A stretch of DNA of 64,000 nucleotides, taken from Streptomyces flavochromogenes (GTDB lineage Bacteria > Actinomycetota > Actinomycetes > Streptomycetales > Streptomycetaceae). The notes under the pieces are model-generated. The model saw only the letters and a program-made list of their open reading frames with translations. It was not told where the DNA came from and did not search any database. A program made the position numbers and the translations under genes. Below, piece by piece: positions 26,901 to 34,714 of this stretch. Location: positions 8,965-72,964 of the forward strand of contig NZ_JNZO01000039.1 in assembly GCF_000717595.1 (NCBI RefSeq). Reading direction: 5' to 3'. Position 1 is the stretch's first letter. Each line of letters opens with the position of its first letter.

Positions 26901-27131
26901 TCAGTGGTCGTCGCCCTGCGTGCGGGCCGGCACGTCCGTCAGGCGGTCCGTCTCATCCTGTATCTCAACGGCGATCTTCTTGAGTTCCGGCTCGAACTTA
27001 CGTCCGTGGTGGGCGCAGAAGAGCAAGTCACCTCCGCTGGTCAGGACGACACGCAGGTAAGCCTGGGCGCCGCAGCGGTCGCAACGGTCAGCGGCCGTCA
27101 GGGGGCTCGCGGGGGTCAGAACAGTAGTCAC
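26901..27131 (-). CDS. DUF7455 small zinc-ribbon-like protein
   Basis: A 76-residue protein conserved in actinobacteria. It has a CDRCGAQAYLRV pair of cysteines followed by FCAHHGRKFEPEL, giving a C-x2-C / C-x-H-H pattern likely to bind zinc. The C-terminal helix is charged (LKKIAVEIQDETDRL). No catalytic residues or export signal are seen. ATG at 27131 follows GAGAAGAGGCGAC. It is divergent from parE with 432 bases between the starts. Function unknown; small zinc proteins of this type often bind RNA polymerase or nucleic acid, but that is speculation. Confidence 0.82.
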   Translation of the reverse strand: MTTVLTPASPLTAADRCDRCGAQAYLRVVLTSGGDLLFCAHHGRKFEPELKKIAVEIQDETDRLTDVPARTQGDDH

Positions 27132-27563
27132 GTCGCCTCTTCTCTAGCTCGACGAGCTGTCGTACCAGGGTCAACATCCAACCAGGCCGAAAACGTTCCC
27201 GCTCGCGGCTTTTCCTTCAAACTTCTTCGCAGGTGGCTGTCTGCTGCCGGTTGGCGGCGAATGAGCCGTATTGCGTCGCTCTACGGATTTCGCGTTGCTT
27301 GTGTCGGTCGATCCTCCCGGCGTGGTTGCCGGTTGTTCATGAGGACGTGCCCGGAGCCTAAATGGTTCATGCGCGGAAGGGAACGTGATGTTCGCGTCAC
27401 CCCATCGAGGGATCGAACATCCATGCGACTCTGGACTAGCATGAGGAATAGGGGAGGGTGGCGTAACAACGGCTCTACCAGGCATCGGTACCCTCTGACG
27501 GGTGACCGACGCCGGGCCTTACCCCACTGGGCCAGATTTCAAATTCAGCGAGGAGCGAACCGC
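27132..27563. other. 432-base divergent intergenic region upstream of parE
   Basis: Lower GC than its flanks. Contains a perfect inverted repeat GATGTTCG-N19-CGAACATC (27387-27394 and 27414-27421), a possible -10 TAGCAT at 27437-27442, and a GAGG-rich ribosome site before the GTG of parE. Any coding frame across it lacks Streptomyces codon bias. I see no gene. Confidence 0.55.
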
Positions 27564-29681
27564 GTGACCGCCGAAACGTCCGTGCCGTCCAGTGCGCTGC
27601 TGACCGCAGACCGTGACGCTTCCAACTACACCGCGCGGCACCTGCTCGTACTCGAAGGGCTCGAAGCGGTCCGCAAGCGCCCCGGTATGTACATCGGGTC
27701 CACCGACAGCCGCGGCCTGATGCACTGCATCTGGGAGATCATCGACAACTCCGTCGACGAGGCCCTCGGGGGCTACTGCGACCACATCGAGGTCATCCTC
27801 CACGACGACGGCTCCGTCGAGGTCCAGGACAACGGCCGGGGCATCCCGGTCGACGTGGAGCCGAAGACCGGACTCTCCGGAGTCGAGGTCGTCATGACCA
27901 AGCTGCACGCCGGCGGAAAGTTCGGCGGCGGATCGTACGCCGCGTCCGGCGGTCTGCACGGCGTCGGCGCCTCCGTGGTCAACGCGCTGTCGGCTCGCCT
28001 CGACGTCGAGGTCGACCGGAACAGCGCCACGCACACGATCAGCTTCCGCCGGGGTGTGCCGGGCATCTTCACGGAGCAGGGCCCCGACAGCCCCTTCGAT
28101 CCGGGCAACGGTCTGCGCAAGGGCAAGCGCGTCCCCAAGACCCGCACCGGCACGCGCGTGCGCTACTGGGCGGACCGGCAGATCTTCCTCAAGGACGCCA
28201 AGCTCTCCCTGGAGACGCTGCACCAGCGCGCCCGGCAGACCGCCTTCCTCGTGCCCGGCCTCACCATCGTCGTCCGCGACGAGCGGGATCTGGCGGGGGT
28301 CGGCAAGAGCGAGGAGACCTTCCGCTTCGACGGCGGCATCAGCGAGTTCTGCGAGTACCTCGCGCAGGACAAGGCCGTCTGCGACATCCAGCGCCTCACC
28401 GGCCAGGGCACCTTCAAGGAGACCGTCCCGGTCCTCGACGAGCGTGGCCACATGACCCCGACCGAGGTCACGCGTGAGCTCGCCGTCGACGTGGCGCTGC
28501 GCTGGGGCACCGGCTACGACAGCACGGTCAAGTCCTTCGTCAACATCATCGCCACGCCCAAGGGCGGCACCCACGTCTCGGGCTTCGAGCAGGCCGTCAC
28601 CAAGACGGTGAACGAAGTGCTGCGCTCCTCGAAGATGCTGCGCGTCGCCGAGGACGACATCGTCAAGGACGACGCCCTCGAGGGCCTCACCGCCGTCGTG
28701 ACGGTGCGCCTCGCCGAGCCGCAGTTCGAGGGGCAGACCAAGGAGGTCCTCGGCACGTCCGCGGCCCGCCGGATCGTGGCGAACGTGGTCGCGAAGGAGC
28801 TCAAGGCCTTCCTCACCTCGACCAAGCGGGACGCCAAGGCGCAGGCCCGTGCCGTCCTGGACAAGGCCGTCGCCGCCGCCCGCACGCGCATCGCCGCCCG
28901 CCAGCACAAGGAGGCGCAGCGCAGGAAGACCGCTCTGGAGTCCTCCTCGCTGCCGGCGAAGCTGGCCGACTGCCGCAGCGACGACGTGGAGCGCAGCGAG
29001 CTCTTCATCGTCGAGGGGGACTCGGCCCTCGGTACGGCCAAGCTCGCTCGCAACAGCGAGTTCCAGGCCCTGCTGCCGATCCGCGGCAAGATTCTCAACG
29101 TTCAGAAGTCGTCCGTCTCGGACATGCTGAAGAACGCCGAGTGCGGGGCGATCATCCAGGTCATAGGAGCGGGGTCGGGCCGCACCTTCGACATCGACGC
29201 GGCCCGCTACGGGAAGATCGTCCTCCTGGTCGACGCCGACGTCGACGGCGCCCACATCCGCTGTCTGCTGCTGACGCTCTTCCAGCGCTACATGCGGCCG
29301 ATGGTCGAGGCCGGGCGGGTCTTCGCCGCCGTGCCCCCGCTGCACCGGATCGAGCTCGTCCAGCCCAAGAAGGGCCAGGACAAGTACGTCTACACGTACT
29401 CGGACAACGAGCTGCGCCAGACCCTGCTGGAGTACCAGCGCAAGGGAGTCCGCTACAAGGACTCCATCCAGCGCTACAAGGGTCTGGGCGAGATGGACGC
29501 CGACCAGCTCGCGGAGACCACGATGGACCCGCGCCACCGCACCCTGCGCCGGATCAACATCGGCGACCTGGACGCGGCGGAGCAGGTCTTCGACCTCCTC
29601 ATGGGCAACGACGTGGCGCCCCGCAAGGAGTTCATCACCGGCTCCGCGGCGACCCTCGACCGTTCGCGCATCGACGCCTGA
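27564..29681 (+). CDS. parE: DNA topoisomerase IV subunit B
   Basis: ATPase subunit of the type IIA topoisomerase that decatenates chromosomes, 705 residues. The GHKL ATPase shows EIIDNSVDEALGG, DNGRGIPVDV and GGLHGVGASVVNALS. The transducer domain follows, then TOPRIM with EGDSALGTAKLARN and DADVDGAHIRCLL, and a C-terminal IQRYKGLGEMDADQL. The 165-residue insert of some GyrB proteins is absent. GTG at 27564 follows AGGAG and gives MTAETSVPSS. parC lies 8 kb downstream on the opposite strand, the Streptomyces arrangement. Gyrase B itself is normally beside dnaN near oriC, which supports ParE here. Confidence 0.93.
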   Translation: MTAETSVPSSALLTADRDASNYTARHLLVLEGLEAVRKRPGMYIGSTDSRGLMHCIWEIIDNSVDEALGGYCDHIEVILHDDGSVEVQDNGRGIPVDVEPKTGLSGVEVVMTKLHAGGKFGGGSYAASGGLHGVGASVVNALSARLDVEVDRNSATHTISFRRGVPGIFTEQGPDSPFDPGNGLRKGKRVPKTRTGTRVRYWADRQIFLKDAKLSLETLHQRARQTAFLVPGLTIVVRDERDLAGVGKSEETFRFDGGISEFCEYLAQDKAVCDIQRLTGQGTFKETVPVLDERGHMTPTEVTRELAVDVALRWGTGYDSTVKSFVNIIATPKGGTHVSGFEQAVTKTVNEVLRSSKMLRVAEDDIVKDDALEGLTAVVTVRLAEPQFEGQTKEVLGTSAARRIVANVVAKELKAFLTSTKRDAKAQARAVLDKAVAAARTRIAARQHKEAQRRKTALESSSLPAKLADCRSDDVERSELFIVEGDSALGTAKLARNSEFQALLPIRGKILNVQKSSVSDMLKNAECGAIIQVIGAGSGRTFDIDAARYGKIVLLVDADVDGAHIRCLLLTLFQRYMRPMVEAGRVFAAVPPLHRIELVQPKKGQDKYVYTYSDNELRQTLLEYQRKGVRYKDSIQRYKGLGEMDADQLAETTMDPRHRTLRRINIGDLDAAEQVFDLLMGNDVAPRKEFITGSAATLDRSRIDA

Positions 29682-29684
29682 GGC

Positions 29685-29723
29685 GCTCCACCCGTGGGTG
29701 GAGCCACACGCTCCACCCACGGG
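29685..29723. terminator. Terminator of parE with two alternative hairpins
   Basis: GCTCCACCCGTGGGTGGAGC at 29685-29704 is a perfect palindrome. The right half also pairs perfectly over 14 bp with 29710-29723 (5-base loop). The two hairpins exclude each other. Confidence 0.7.
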
Positions 29724-29778
29724 CCGATCACACGCCCTTCGACTCTCCGTAGCATGGATGTGACGGAGGGGGACAGGC

Positions 29779-30993
29779 ATGAACGAGAAGCGCGAGCGGG
29801 CGGACGGGAGGACCGGCACGGCCCAGGAAAGCTCCTGGAGCTCCTGGCCCTCGCGGGAGGCGCTCACCCGGCTGGGAGTGCCCCGGGGCCGGATCGTCCT
29901 GGACTACAGCATGATCACGGCCCTGAGTGTCTGGGTGCTCGCCGGCTGCTACACCTCGGGCGGGTTCGACGGCTGGTACACGCCGCTGCCTCCCCTCGGC
30001 TTCGGGCTCTGTGTGGCGGCGGCGCTCGGCTACCACCACACGACCCTCGACCACCGGCTCGCGGCCTCGCTGGGGCTGCTCGGGGTGATAGCCCTGTGCG
30101 GCCTCGGGGCCTACGCGGCCGGGGCGCCCACACCCGCGACCGTCATGTGGATAGTCGTCTCGATCATGGCGATGGAACGGCTGCCGCTGCCCTTCGCCCT
30201 GGCCACCGTGGTCGTGCTCGTCCCCGGCTTCGTGGAGGCGGACGAGACCGGGATCCTGGGAGCCGGCCTCACGACCGGGGCCGTGCTGCTCGCGGGTTAC
30301 TCGCTCCGGCTGGACGCCCACGCCCGCGGGGCGGGGTTCCAGCTGCTCGCTCAGGAGCGGCTCGCCCGGGAGGCCGAGGCCGCGTCGGCCGCGCTGGCCG
30401 AGAGAGCCAGGATCGCCCGCGAGATACACGACGTGCTCGCCCACAGCCTCTCCGCCCAGATGGTGCACCTGGAGGTCGCACGGCTCCAGATCGAGGCGGG
30501 TGCGGACCGGAGTGAGATCCTCAAGCTCGTCACCTCGGCCCGCTCCATGGCCAGAGAGGGGCTCGCGGAGACCCGGCACGCGCTGTCGGCACTGCGCGGT
30601 GACATGGTGCCCGTCGAGGAGTACCTGCGGGAGCTGGCGCGGCAGGACCGTGCCGAGGTCGATGTCAGCGGAGAACGTCGGAACCTGCCGGCAGAGGCCT
30701 CTCAGGCGGTGCGACGGGTCGCGCAGGAGGCGCTGACGAACGTGCGCAAGCACGCCCCCGGCGCCCGGACCCGGATCCGGTTCGCGTACGAGGCCGATGA
30801 GATCGCCCTGGAGATATGTGACTCCGGGCCACCTGTCACGGCCGAGGGTGGGGGAGAGGGGTACGGGCTCGGCTCGTCCGGCTCCGGGTACGGACTCGTC
30901 GGGATGAGGGAGCGGGCGGAACTGCTCGGCGGCAGTCTGGACGCGGGGCCGGACGGGCCGGGATTCGCCGTGCGGCTGCGGGTGCCGGCATGA
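29779..30993 (+). CDS. Two-component sensor histidine kinase, NarL/DesK type
   Basis: Membrane sensor of 404 residues. About five helices span residues 45-180, followed by a HisKA_3 dimerisation domain with the phosphorylated histidine in RIAREIHDVLAHSLSAQMVHLE. The HATPase domain is shortened and has GYGLVGMRERAELLGG. ATG at 29779 follows GGAGGGGGACAG. The response regulator gene overlaps by four bases (ATGA), so they are translationally coupled. There is no large extracellular domain, so the signal is probably sensed in or near the membrane. Target genes are unknown; the DUF485/symporter operon downstream is the nearest candidate. Confidence 0.9.
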   Translation: MNEKRERADGRTGTAQESSWSSWPSREALTRLGVPRGRIVLDYSMITALSVWVLAGCYTSGGFDGWYTPLPPLGFGLCVAAALGYHHTTLDHRLAASLGLLGVIALCGLGAYAAGAPTPATVMWIVVSIMAMERLPLPFALATVVVLVPGFVEADETGILGAGLTTGAVLLAGYSLRLDAHARGAGFQLLAQERLAREAEAASAALAERARIAREIHDVLAHSLSAQMVHLEVARLQIEAGADRSEILKLVTSARSMAREGLAETRHALSALRGDMVPVEEYLRELARQDRAEVDVSGERRNLPAEASQAVRRVAQEALTNVRKHAPGARTRIRFAYEADEIALEICDSGPPVTAEGGGEGYGLGSSGSGYGLVGMRERAELLGGSLDAGPDGPGFAVRLRVPA

Positions 30994-31787
30994 GGGCCGA
31001 GGAGAGGGCCGGGGGTCTGTCGCGGCCGGAGGAGATCGATTTCCGGGAGGGGGCTCGGGCGGTGCGGGTGGTGGTCGCCGACGATCAGGCCGTGGTGCGT
31101 GAGGGGATCGTGATGCTGCTCGGGCTCCTTGCCGGGGTCGAGGTCGTCGGGTCCGCACGGGACGGGGAGGAGGCGGTCGCGCTGACCGCAGAACTCGCGC
31201 CCGACGTGGTCCTGATGGATCTGCGCATGCCGCGTTGCGACGGTGTCGAGGCCACCCGACGGATCCGTGAGGGGCACCCCGGGACGGAGATCGTGGTGCT
31301 CACCACCTACGCCGACGACGACTCGCTGTTCCCGGCGCTGCGGGCCGGGGCGCGCGGGTACCTGACCAAGGACGCGGACGGGGACGAGATCGTACGGGCC
31401 CTGCGGGACGTGACCGACGGGCGGGCGGGGCTTTCCCCCACGGTGCAGCGGCGGTTGCTGGAGCAGCTGTTGGAACGGAGGGAGGGGCCCGAGCGGGCGG
31501 GCCCGTCGGGTGGGGCCGGCCCCGGGTCGGCGGATCCGGACGCGCCCGCCGCGCCCGTGGCCCCGGAGGCCGACGGGCTCACCGAGCGGGAGACGGAGGT
31601 GCTCGTGCTCGTCGCCGACGGGCTCTCCAACCAGGAGATCGCCGGGCGGCTGCGGATCTCCACGGCCACCGTGAAGACCCATATCAACAACCTCTTCGCC
31701 AAGACGGGGGTGCGCGACCGGGCGCAGGCCGTGCGGTACGCATATCAGCACGGTCTGGTCAGGGCACCTGGGCGGAGAGTCACCTGA
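30990..31787 (+). CDS. LuxR/NarL-family response regulator
   Basis: Partner of the upstream kinase, 265 residues. The receiver domain begins at VRVVVADDQAVVREGIVMLL with the phospho-acceptor Asp in VVLMDLRMPRCDG and the switch Lys in GYLTKDAD. A Pro/Gly/Ala linker is followed by a LuxR-type HTH (LTERETEVLVLVADGLSNQEIAGRLRISTATVKTHINNLF). The ATG at 30990 overlaps the kinase stop; it adds about 25 residues before the receiver, so a later start such as GTG near 31062 is also possible. It probably binds DNA as a phosphorylated dimer. Confidence 0.92.
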   Translation: MRAEERAGGLSRPEEIDFREGARAVRVVVADDQAVVREGIVMLLGLLAGVEVVGSARDGEEAVALTAELAPDVVLMDLRMPRCDGVEATRRIREGHPGTEIVVLTTYADDDSLFPALRAGARGYLTKDADGDEIVRALRDVTDGRAGLSPTVQRRLLEQLLERREGPERAGPSGGAGPGSADPDAPAAPVAPEADGLTERETEVLVLVADGLSNQEIAGRLRISTATVKTHINNLFAKTGVRDRAQAVRYAYQHGLVRAPGRRVT

Positions 31788-31797
31788 TGGGGTGAAC

Positions 31798-31830
31798 AGC
31801 GGGAGGAGAAGAGTCCGGGATCTTCCCGCT
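31798..31830 (+). terminator. Possible hairpin after the response regulator gene
   Basis: AGCGGGA at 31798-31804 pairs with TCCCGCT at 31824-31830 across a 19-base loop, with no T-run. It could be a weak terminator or a processing site before the DUF485 gene. Confidence 0.3.
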
Positions 31831-31886
31831 CTGTCCATCCTTGGGCACGCGGCCGAAACGGTTCGCTTGACAAGGAGAGTTGGCCG

Positions 31887-32372
31887 GTGGAGCAGGTGGA
31901 CAGGCAGGAGGGGCTCGACGCTTCGGCGGTGCCCTTCGACGACCCCTGGTACGACGCGACGGCCTCCGGCCGGGACGAGCGCGTCGGGGCCGGGGCTCCC
32001 GGTGACGGCCGCCCCGACGCGGTGCCGCGACAGCGGGTCCACAGCGCGGCGGAGATCTATCTGGAAGTGCAGCGGAGTCCTGCCTTCCAGGAGGTGCGCA
32101 GCCGCTACCGCCGGTTCGTCTTCCCGGCCGCCCTGGCGTTCCTCCTCTGGTACCTCGCCTACGTTGTGGCGGCGACCGCCGCTCCCGGGCTCATGGCGCG
32201 GCCGGTCGCCGGGGTGGTCAACGTGGCGATGGTCGCGGGGCTCGGGCAGTTCCTCACCACCTTCCTGCTGACCTGGGCGTACGCGCGCCACGCGCGGCTG
32301 CGACGGGACCGGGCCGCGCTCGACCTGCGCTGGGACACCCAGGAGATGACCCGAGGGGTGACGCAGCCGTGA
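31887..32372 (+). CDS. DUF485 membrane protein, symporter partner
   Basis: A 161-residue protein. The first 50 residues are polar. The DUF485 core follows (SAAEIYLEVQRSPAFQEVRSRYRRFVFPAALAFLLWYLAYVVA) with two membrane helices, and a charged C-terminus (YARHARLRRDRAALDLRWDTQE). GTG at 31887 has AAGGAGAG upstream. Its stop overlaps the start of the symporter gene by four bases. DUF485 proteins are the small partners of ActP-like acetate/pyruvate symporters, so the two probably work together in carboxylate uptake. Confidence 0.92.
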   Translation: MEQVDRQEGLDASAVPFDDPWYDATASGRDERVGAGAPGDGRPDAVPRQRVHSAAEIYLEVQRSPAFQEVRSRYRRFVFPAALAFLLWYLAYVVAATAAPGLMARPVAGVVNVAMVAGLGQFLTTFLLTWAYARHARLRRDRAALDLRWDTQEMTRGVTQP

Positions 32373-33961
32373 CCGCGAACCACCAGACACTGGCGCTCGT
32401 GCTGTTCAGCGTCTTCATCGCCGTCACCCTGGGGATCACCACCTGGGTGAGCCGCAACCGGCGCGGTTCGGCAGAGGAGTTCTACGCCGGGGGCCGGCTC
32501 TTCTCGCCCCTGGAGAACGGCTTCGCCATCGCCGGCGACTACATGTCCGCGGCGTCGTTCCTCGGTATCTCCGGGCTGATCGCCCTCTACGGCTACGACG
32601 GCATGCTGTACTCCGTCGGGTTCCTGGTCGCCTGGCTGGTCGTGCTGCTGCTCGTGGCCGAACTGGTCCGCAACTGCGGGCGGTTCACCCTCGCCGACGT
32701 CGTCGCCGCGCGGATGGCCGAGCGCCCGGTGCGGATCGCCGCGGGCACGTCCTCGGTGGCCGTCTCCGTGCTGTACCTGGTGGCCCAGATGGTGGGAGCC
32801 GGAAGCCTGGTCGCGCTGCTGCTCGGCGGCACCAGTGAGGCGGCCCGCTCCTGGACCGTGATCGGTGTCGGCGCGCTGATGGTGATCTACGTGTCGCTCG
32901 GCGGCATGCGGGCCACCACCTGGATCCAGATCGTCAAGGCGGTCCTGCTCATGGCGGGCACGATCGCGCTCACCGTGCTGGTCCTGCTGCGGTTCCACGG
33001 AGATGTGAACAGCCTGCTCTCCACGGCGGCCGAACGCAGTGGTCACGGCCTGGACTTCCTCGCTCCCGGGCTCCGTTATGGCGGCGACTGGACGTCCCGC
33101 CTCGACTTCATGAGCCTCGGCCTCGCCCTGGTCCTCGGCACGGCGGGTCTGCCCCACATCCTGTCGCGCTTCTACACCGTGCCGACCGCCCGCGCCGCCA
33201 GACGTTCGGTCGTCTGGTCCATCGGGCTCATCGGCAGCTTCTACCTGATGACCATCGTGCTGGGCTTCGGCGCGGCCGCCCTGATCGGCCCCGACGAGGT
33301 CCGCGCGTCCAACGCGTCGGGGAACACCGCCGTACCGCTGCTCGCCCTCGACCTCGGCGGCGGCGCGGGCTCCACCGGCGGCACCGTGCTCTTCGCGATC
33401 GTCGCGGCCGTCGCCTTCGCGACCATCCTCGCCGTCGTCGCGGGGATCACCCTCGCCTCCTCGGCCTCTGTCGCCCATGACCTGTACGCCTCGCTGCGCC
33501 GCCGGCACGCGAAGCAGTACAGCGAGGTGGCCGTGGCCCGGGTCGCCGCCGCGGGGATCGGCGCGGCCGCGATCGGCCTGGGGCTGCTCGCCCGCGACCT
33601 CAACGTGGCCTTCCTCGTCGGACTGGCCTTCGCGGTCGCGGCCTCCGCCAATCTGCCGGTGCTGCTCTACTCGCTGTTCTGGCGGAGGTTCACCACTCGG
33701 GGTGCGGTCTGGTCGGTGTACGGCGGTCTGATCCCGGCCGTGCTGCTCGTCCTGGTCTCGCCGGTGGTCTCCGGCAGTCCCGAATCACTGTTCCCCGGTG
33801 TCGACTTCCACCTCTTCCCGCTGCAGAACCCGGGAGCGGTCTCCATTCCGCTGGGCTTCCTCGCCGGGTGGATCGGGACCGTGACGTCGACCGAGCCGTC
33901 CGACGAGGCGCGGCACGCCGAGACCGAGGTCCGGTCGCTGACCGGCGCCGGTGCCGCCTGA
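32369..33961 (+). CDS. Sodium/solute symporter (SSS family), ActP-like cation/carboxylate symporter
   Basis: A membrane transporter of 530 residues with about 13 helices. Family signatures are FYAGGRLFSPLENGFAIAGDYMSAASFLGISGLIALYGYDGM near the N-terminus, the central YLVAQMVGAGSLVALLLG and the conserved GTAGLPHILSRFYTVPTARAARRS segment. GTG at 32369 overlaps the DUF485 stop, indicating one operon. ActP-type members carry acetate, propionate, pyruvate or glycolate with Na+ or H+. A CitA/DcuS-type kinase-regulator pair is convergent just downstream and may sense the same class of substrate. Confidence 0.93.
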   Translation: MTANHQTLALVLFSVFIAVTLGITTWVSRNRRGSAEEFYAGGRLFSPLENGFAIAGDYMSAASFLGISGLIALYGYDGMLYSVGFLVAWLVVLLLVAELVRNCGRFTLADVVAARMAERPVRIAAGTSSVAVSVLYLVAQMVGAGSLVALLLGGTSEAARSWTVIGVGALMVIYVSLGGMRATTWIQIVKAVLLMAGTIALTVLVLLRFHGDVNSLLSTAAERSGHGLDFLAPGLRYGGDWTSRLDFMSLGLALVLGTAGLPHILSRFYTVPTARAARRSVVWSIGLIGSFYLMTIVLGFGAAALIGPDEVRASNASGNTAVPLLALDLGGGAGSTGGTVLFAIVAAVAFATILAVVAGITLASSASVAHDLYASLRRRHAKQYSEVAVARVAAAGIGAAAIGLGLLARDLNVAFLVGLAFAVAASANLPVLLYSLFWRRFTTRGAVWSVYGGLIPAVLLVLVSPVVSGSPESLFPGVDFHLFPLQNPGAVSIPLGFLAGWIGTVTSTEPSDEARHAETEVRSLTGAGAA

Positions 33962-34024
33962 CGAACCTCGGGAACCAGACCTCCACCGGCGGACGGCATC
34001 AGCCGGCGGCAGGCGAGGTGGGCC

Positions 34025-34714
34025 TCAGCCGTGGGGCGGCGAGGTCGCCCAGGCGTAGCGGTGTTCCGGGCGGCCCGTCTCGCCGTACCGGAGCGAGAGG
34101 CGGACCCTGCCGGTGCGTTCGAGGAGTTTGAGGTAGCGCTGGGCGGTCTGGCGGCTGACGCCGGCCCGCTCGGCGATCTCCTGGGCGGACAGCGCCCCAC
34201 CGGCGGCGAGCAGCACCTGGCGGACCAGCTCGGCCGTCGTGGGGGAGTGCCCCTTCGGCAGGTCGGGGGCCACGGAGCCCGCCGAGAGGACTCCGAAGAT
34301 CCTGTCCACCTCGGCCTGCTCCGCCTCGCCCCCGCACTCCAGGGTGCGGCGCAGCGTCGCGTACGCCTCCAGCTTGGCGCGCAGCCCGGCGAAGTTGAAC
34401 GGCTTGACCAGGTACTGGAGGGCGCCGTGCCGCATCGCCGCCTGCACGGTGGCCACGTCCCGCGCAGCCGTCACCATGATCACGTCGCACTGGTGACCAC
34501 GCGCGCGGAGCTCCCGTACGGCGGCCAGCCCGTTCTCGTCGGGCAGGTAGTGGTCCAGGAGGATCAGGTCCACCGGCTGCTGGTCCAGGGCGGCGAGCGC
34601 CTCGGCGGTCGAGTGGGCGGTGGCGGCGACGCGGAAGCCGGGCACCTTGGCGACGTAGGCGGCGTTGATCCGGGCGACCAGCACATCGTCGTCGACGACC
34701 AGGACGTCGATCAT
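34025..34714 (-). CDS. Response regulator, CitB/DcuR family
   Basis: A 229-residue regulator. The receiver domain has the acidic pocket VVDDD, phospho-Asp at residue 54 (LILLDHYLPDENG) and Lys in YLVKPFNF. The C-terminus is a winged HTH (LSAQEIAERAGVSRQTAQRYLKLLERTGRV) of the CitB type. Its start overlaps the stop of the kinase gene by four bases. Members control uptake of citrate, fumarate and related acids. The convergent DUF485/symporter operon is a plausible target. Confidence 0.93.
   Translation of the reverse strand: MIDVLVVDDDVLVARINAAYVAKVPGFRVAATAHSTAEALAALDQQPVDLILLDHYLPDENGLAAVRELRARGHQCDVIMVTAARDVATVQAAMRHGALQYLVKPFNFAGLRAKLEAYATLRRTLECGGEAEQAEVDRIFGVLSAGSVAPDLPKGHSPTTAELVRQVLLAAGGALSAQEIAERAGVSRQTAQRYLKLLERTGRVRLSLRYGETGRPEHRYAWATSPPHG

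Noticed and set aside
27413..27428. LexA (SOS) box upstream of parE
   Set aside because: Only one half-site TCGAAC is intact; the second half, ATGCGA, matches at four of six bases.
27240..27563. Upstream extension of parE to 26844
   Set aside because: The extension has poor codon bias, crosses the DUF7455 gene on the other strand and lacks family homology; GTG at 27564 with AGGAG fits.
31867..31889. TTGACA as -35 of a promoter inside the DUF485 leader
   Set aside because: No -10 element follows at 16-19 bases; the hexamer overlaps the ribosome site region and start.
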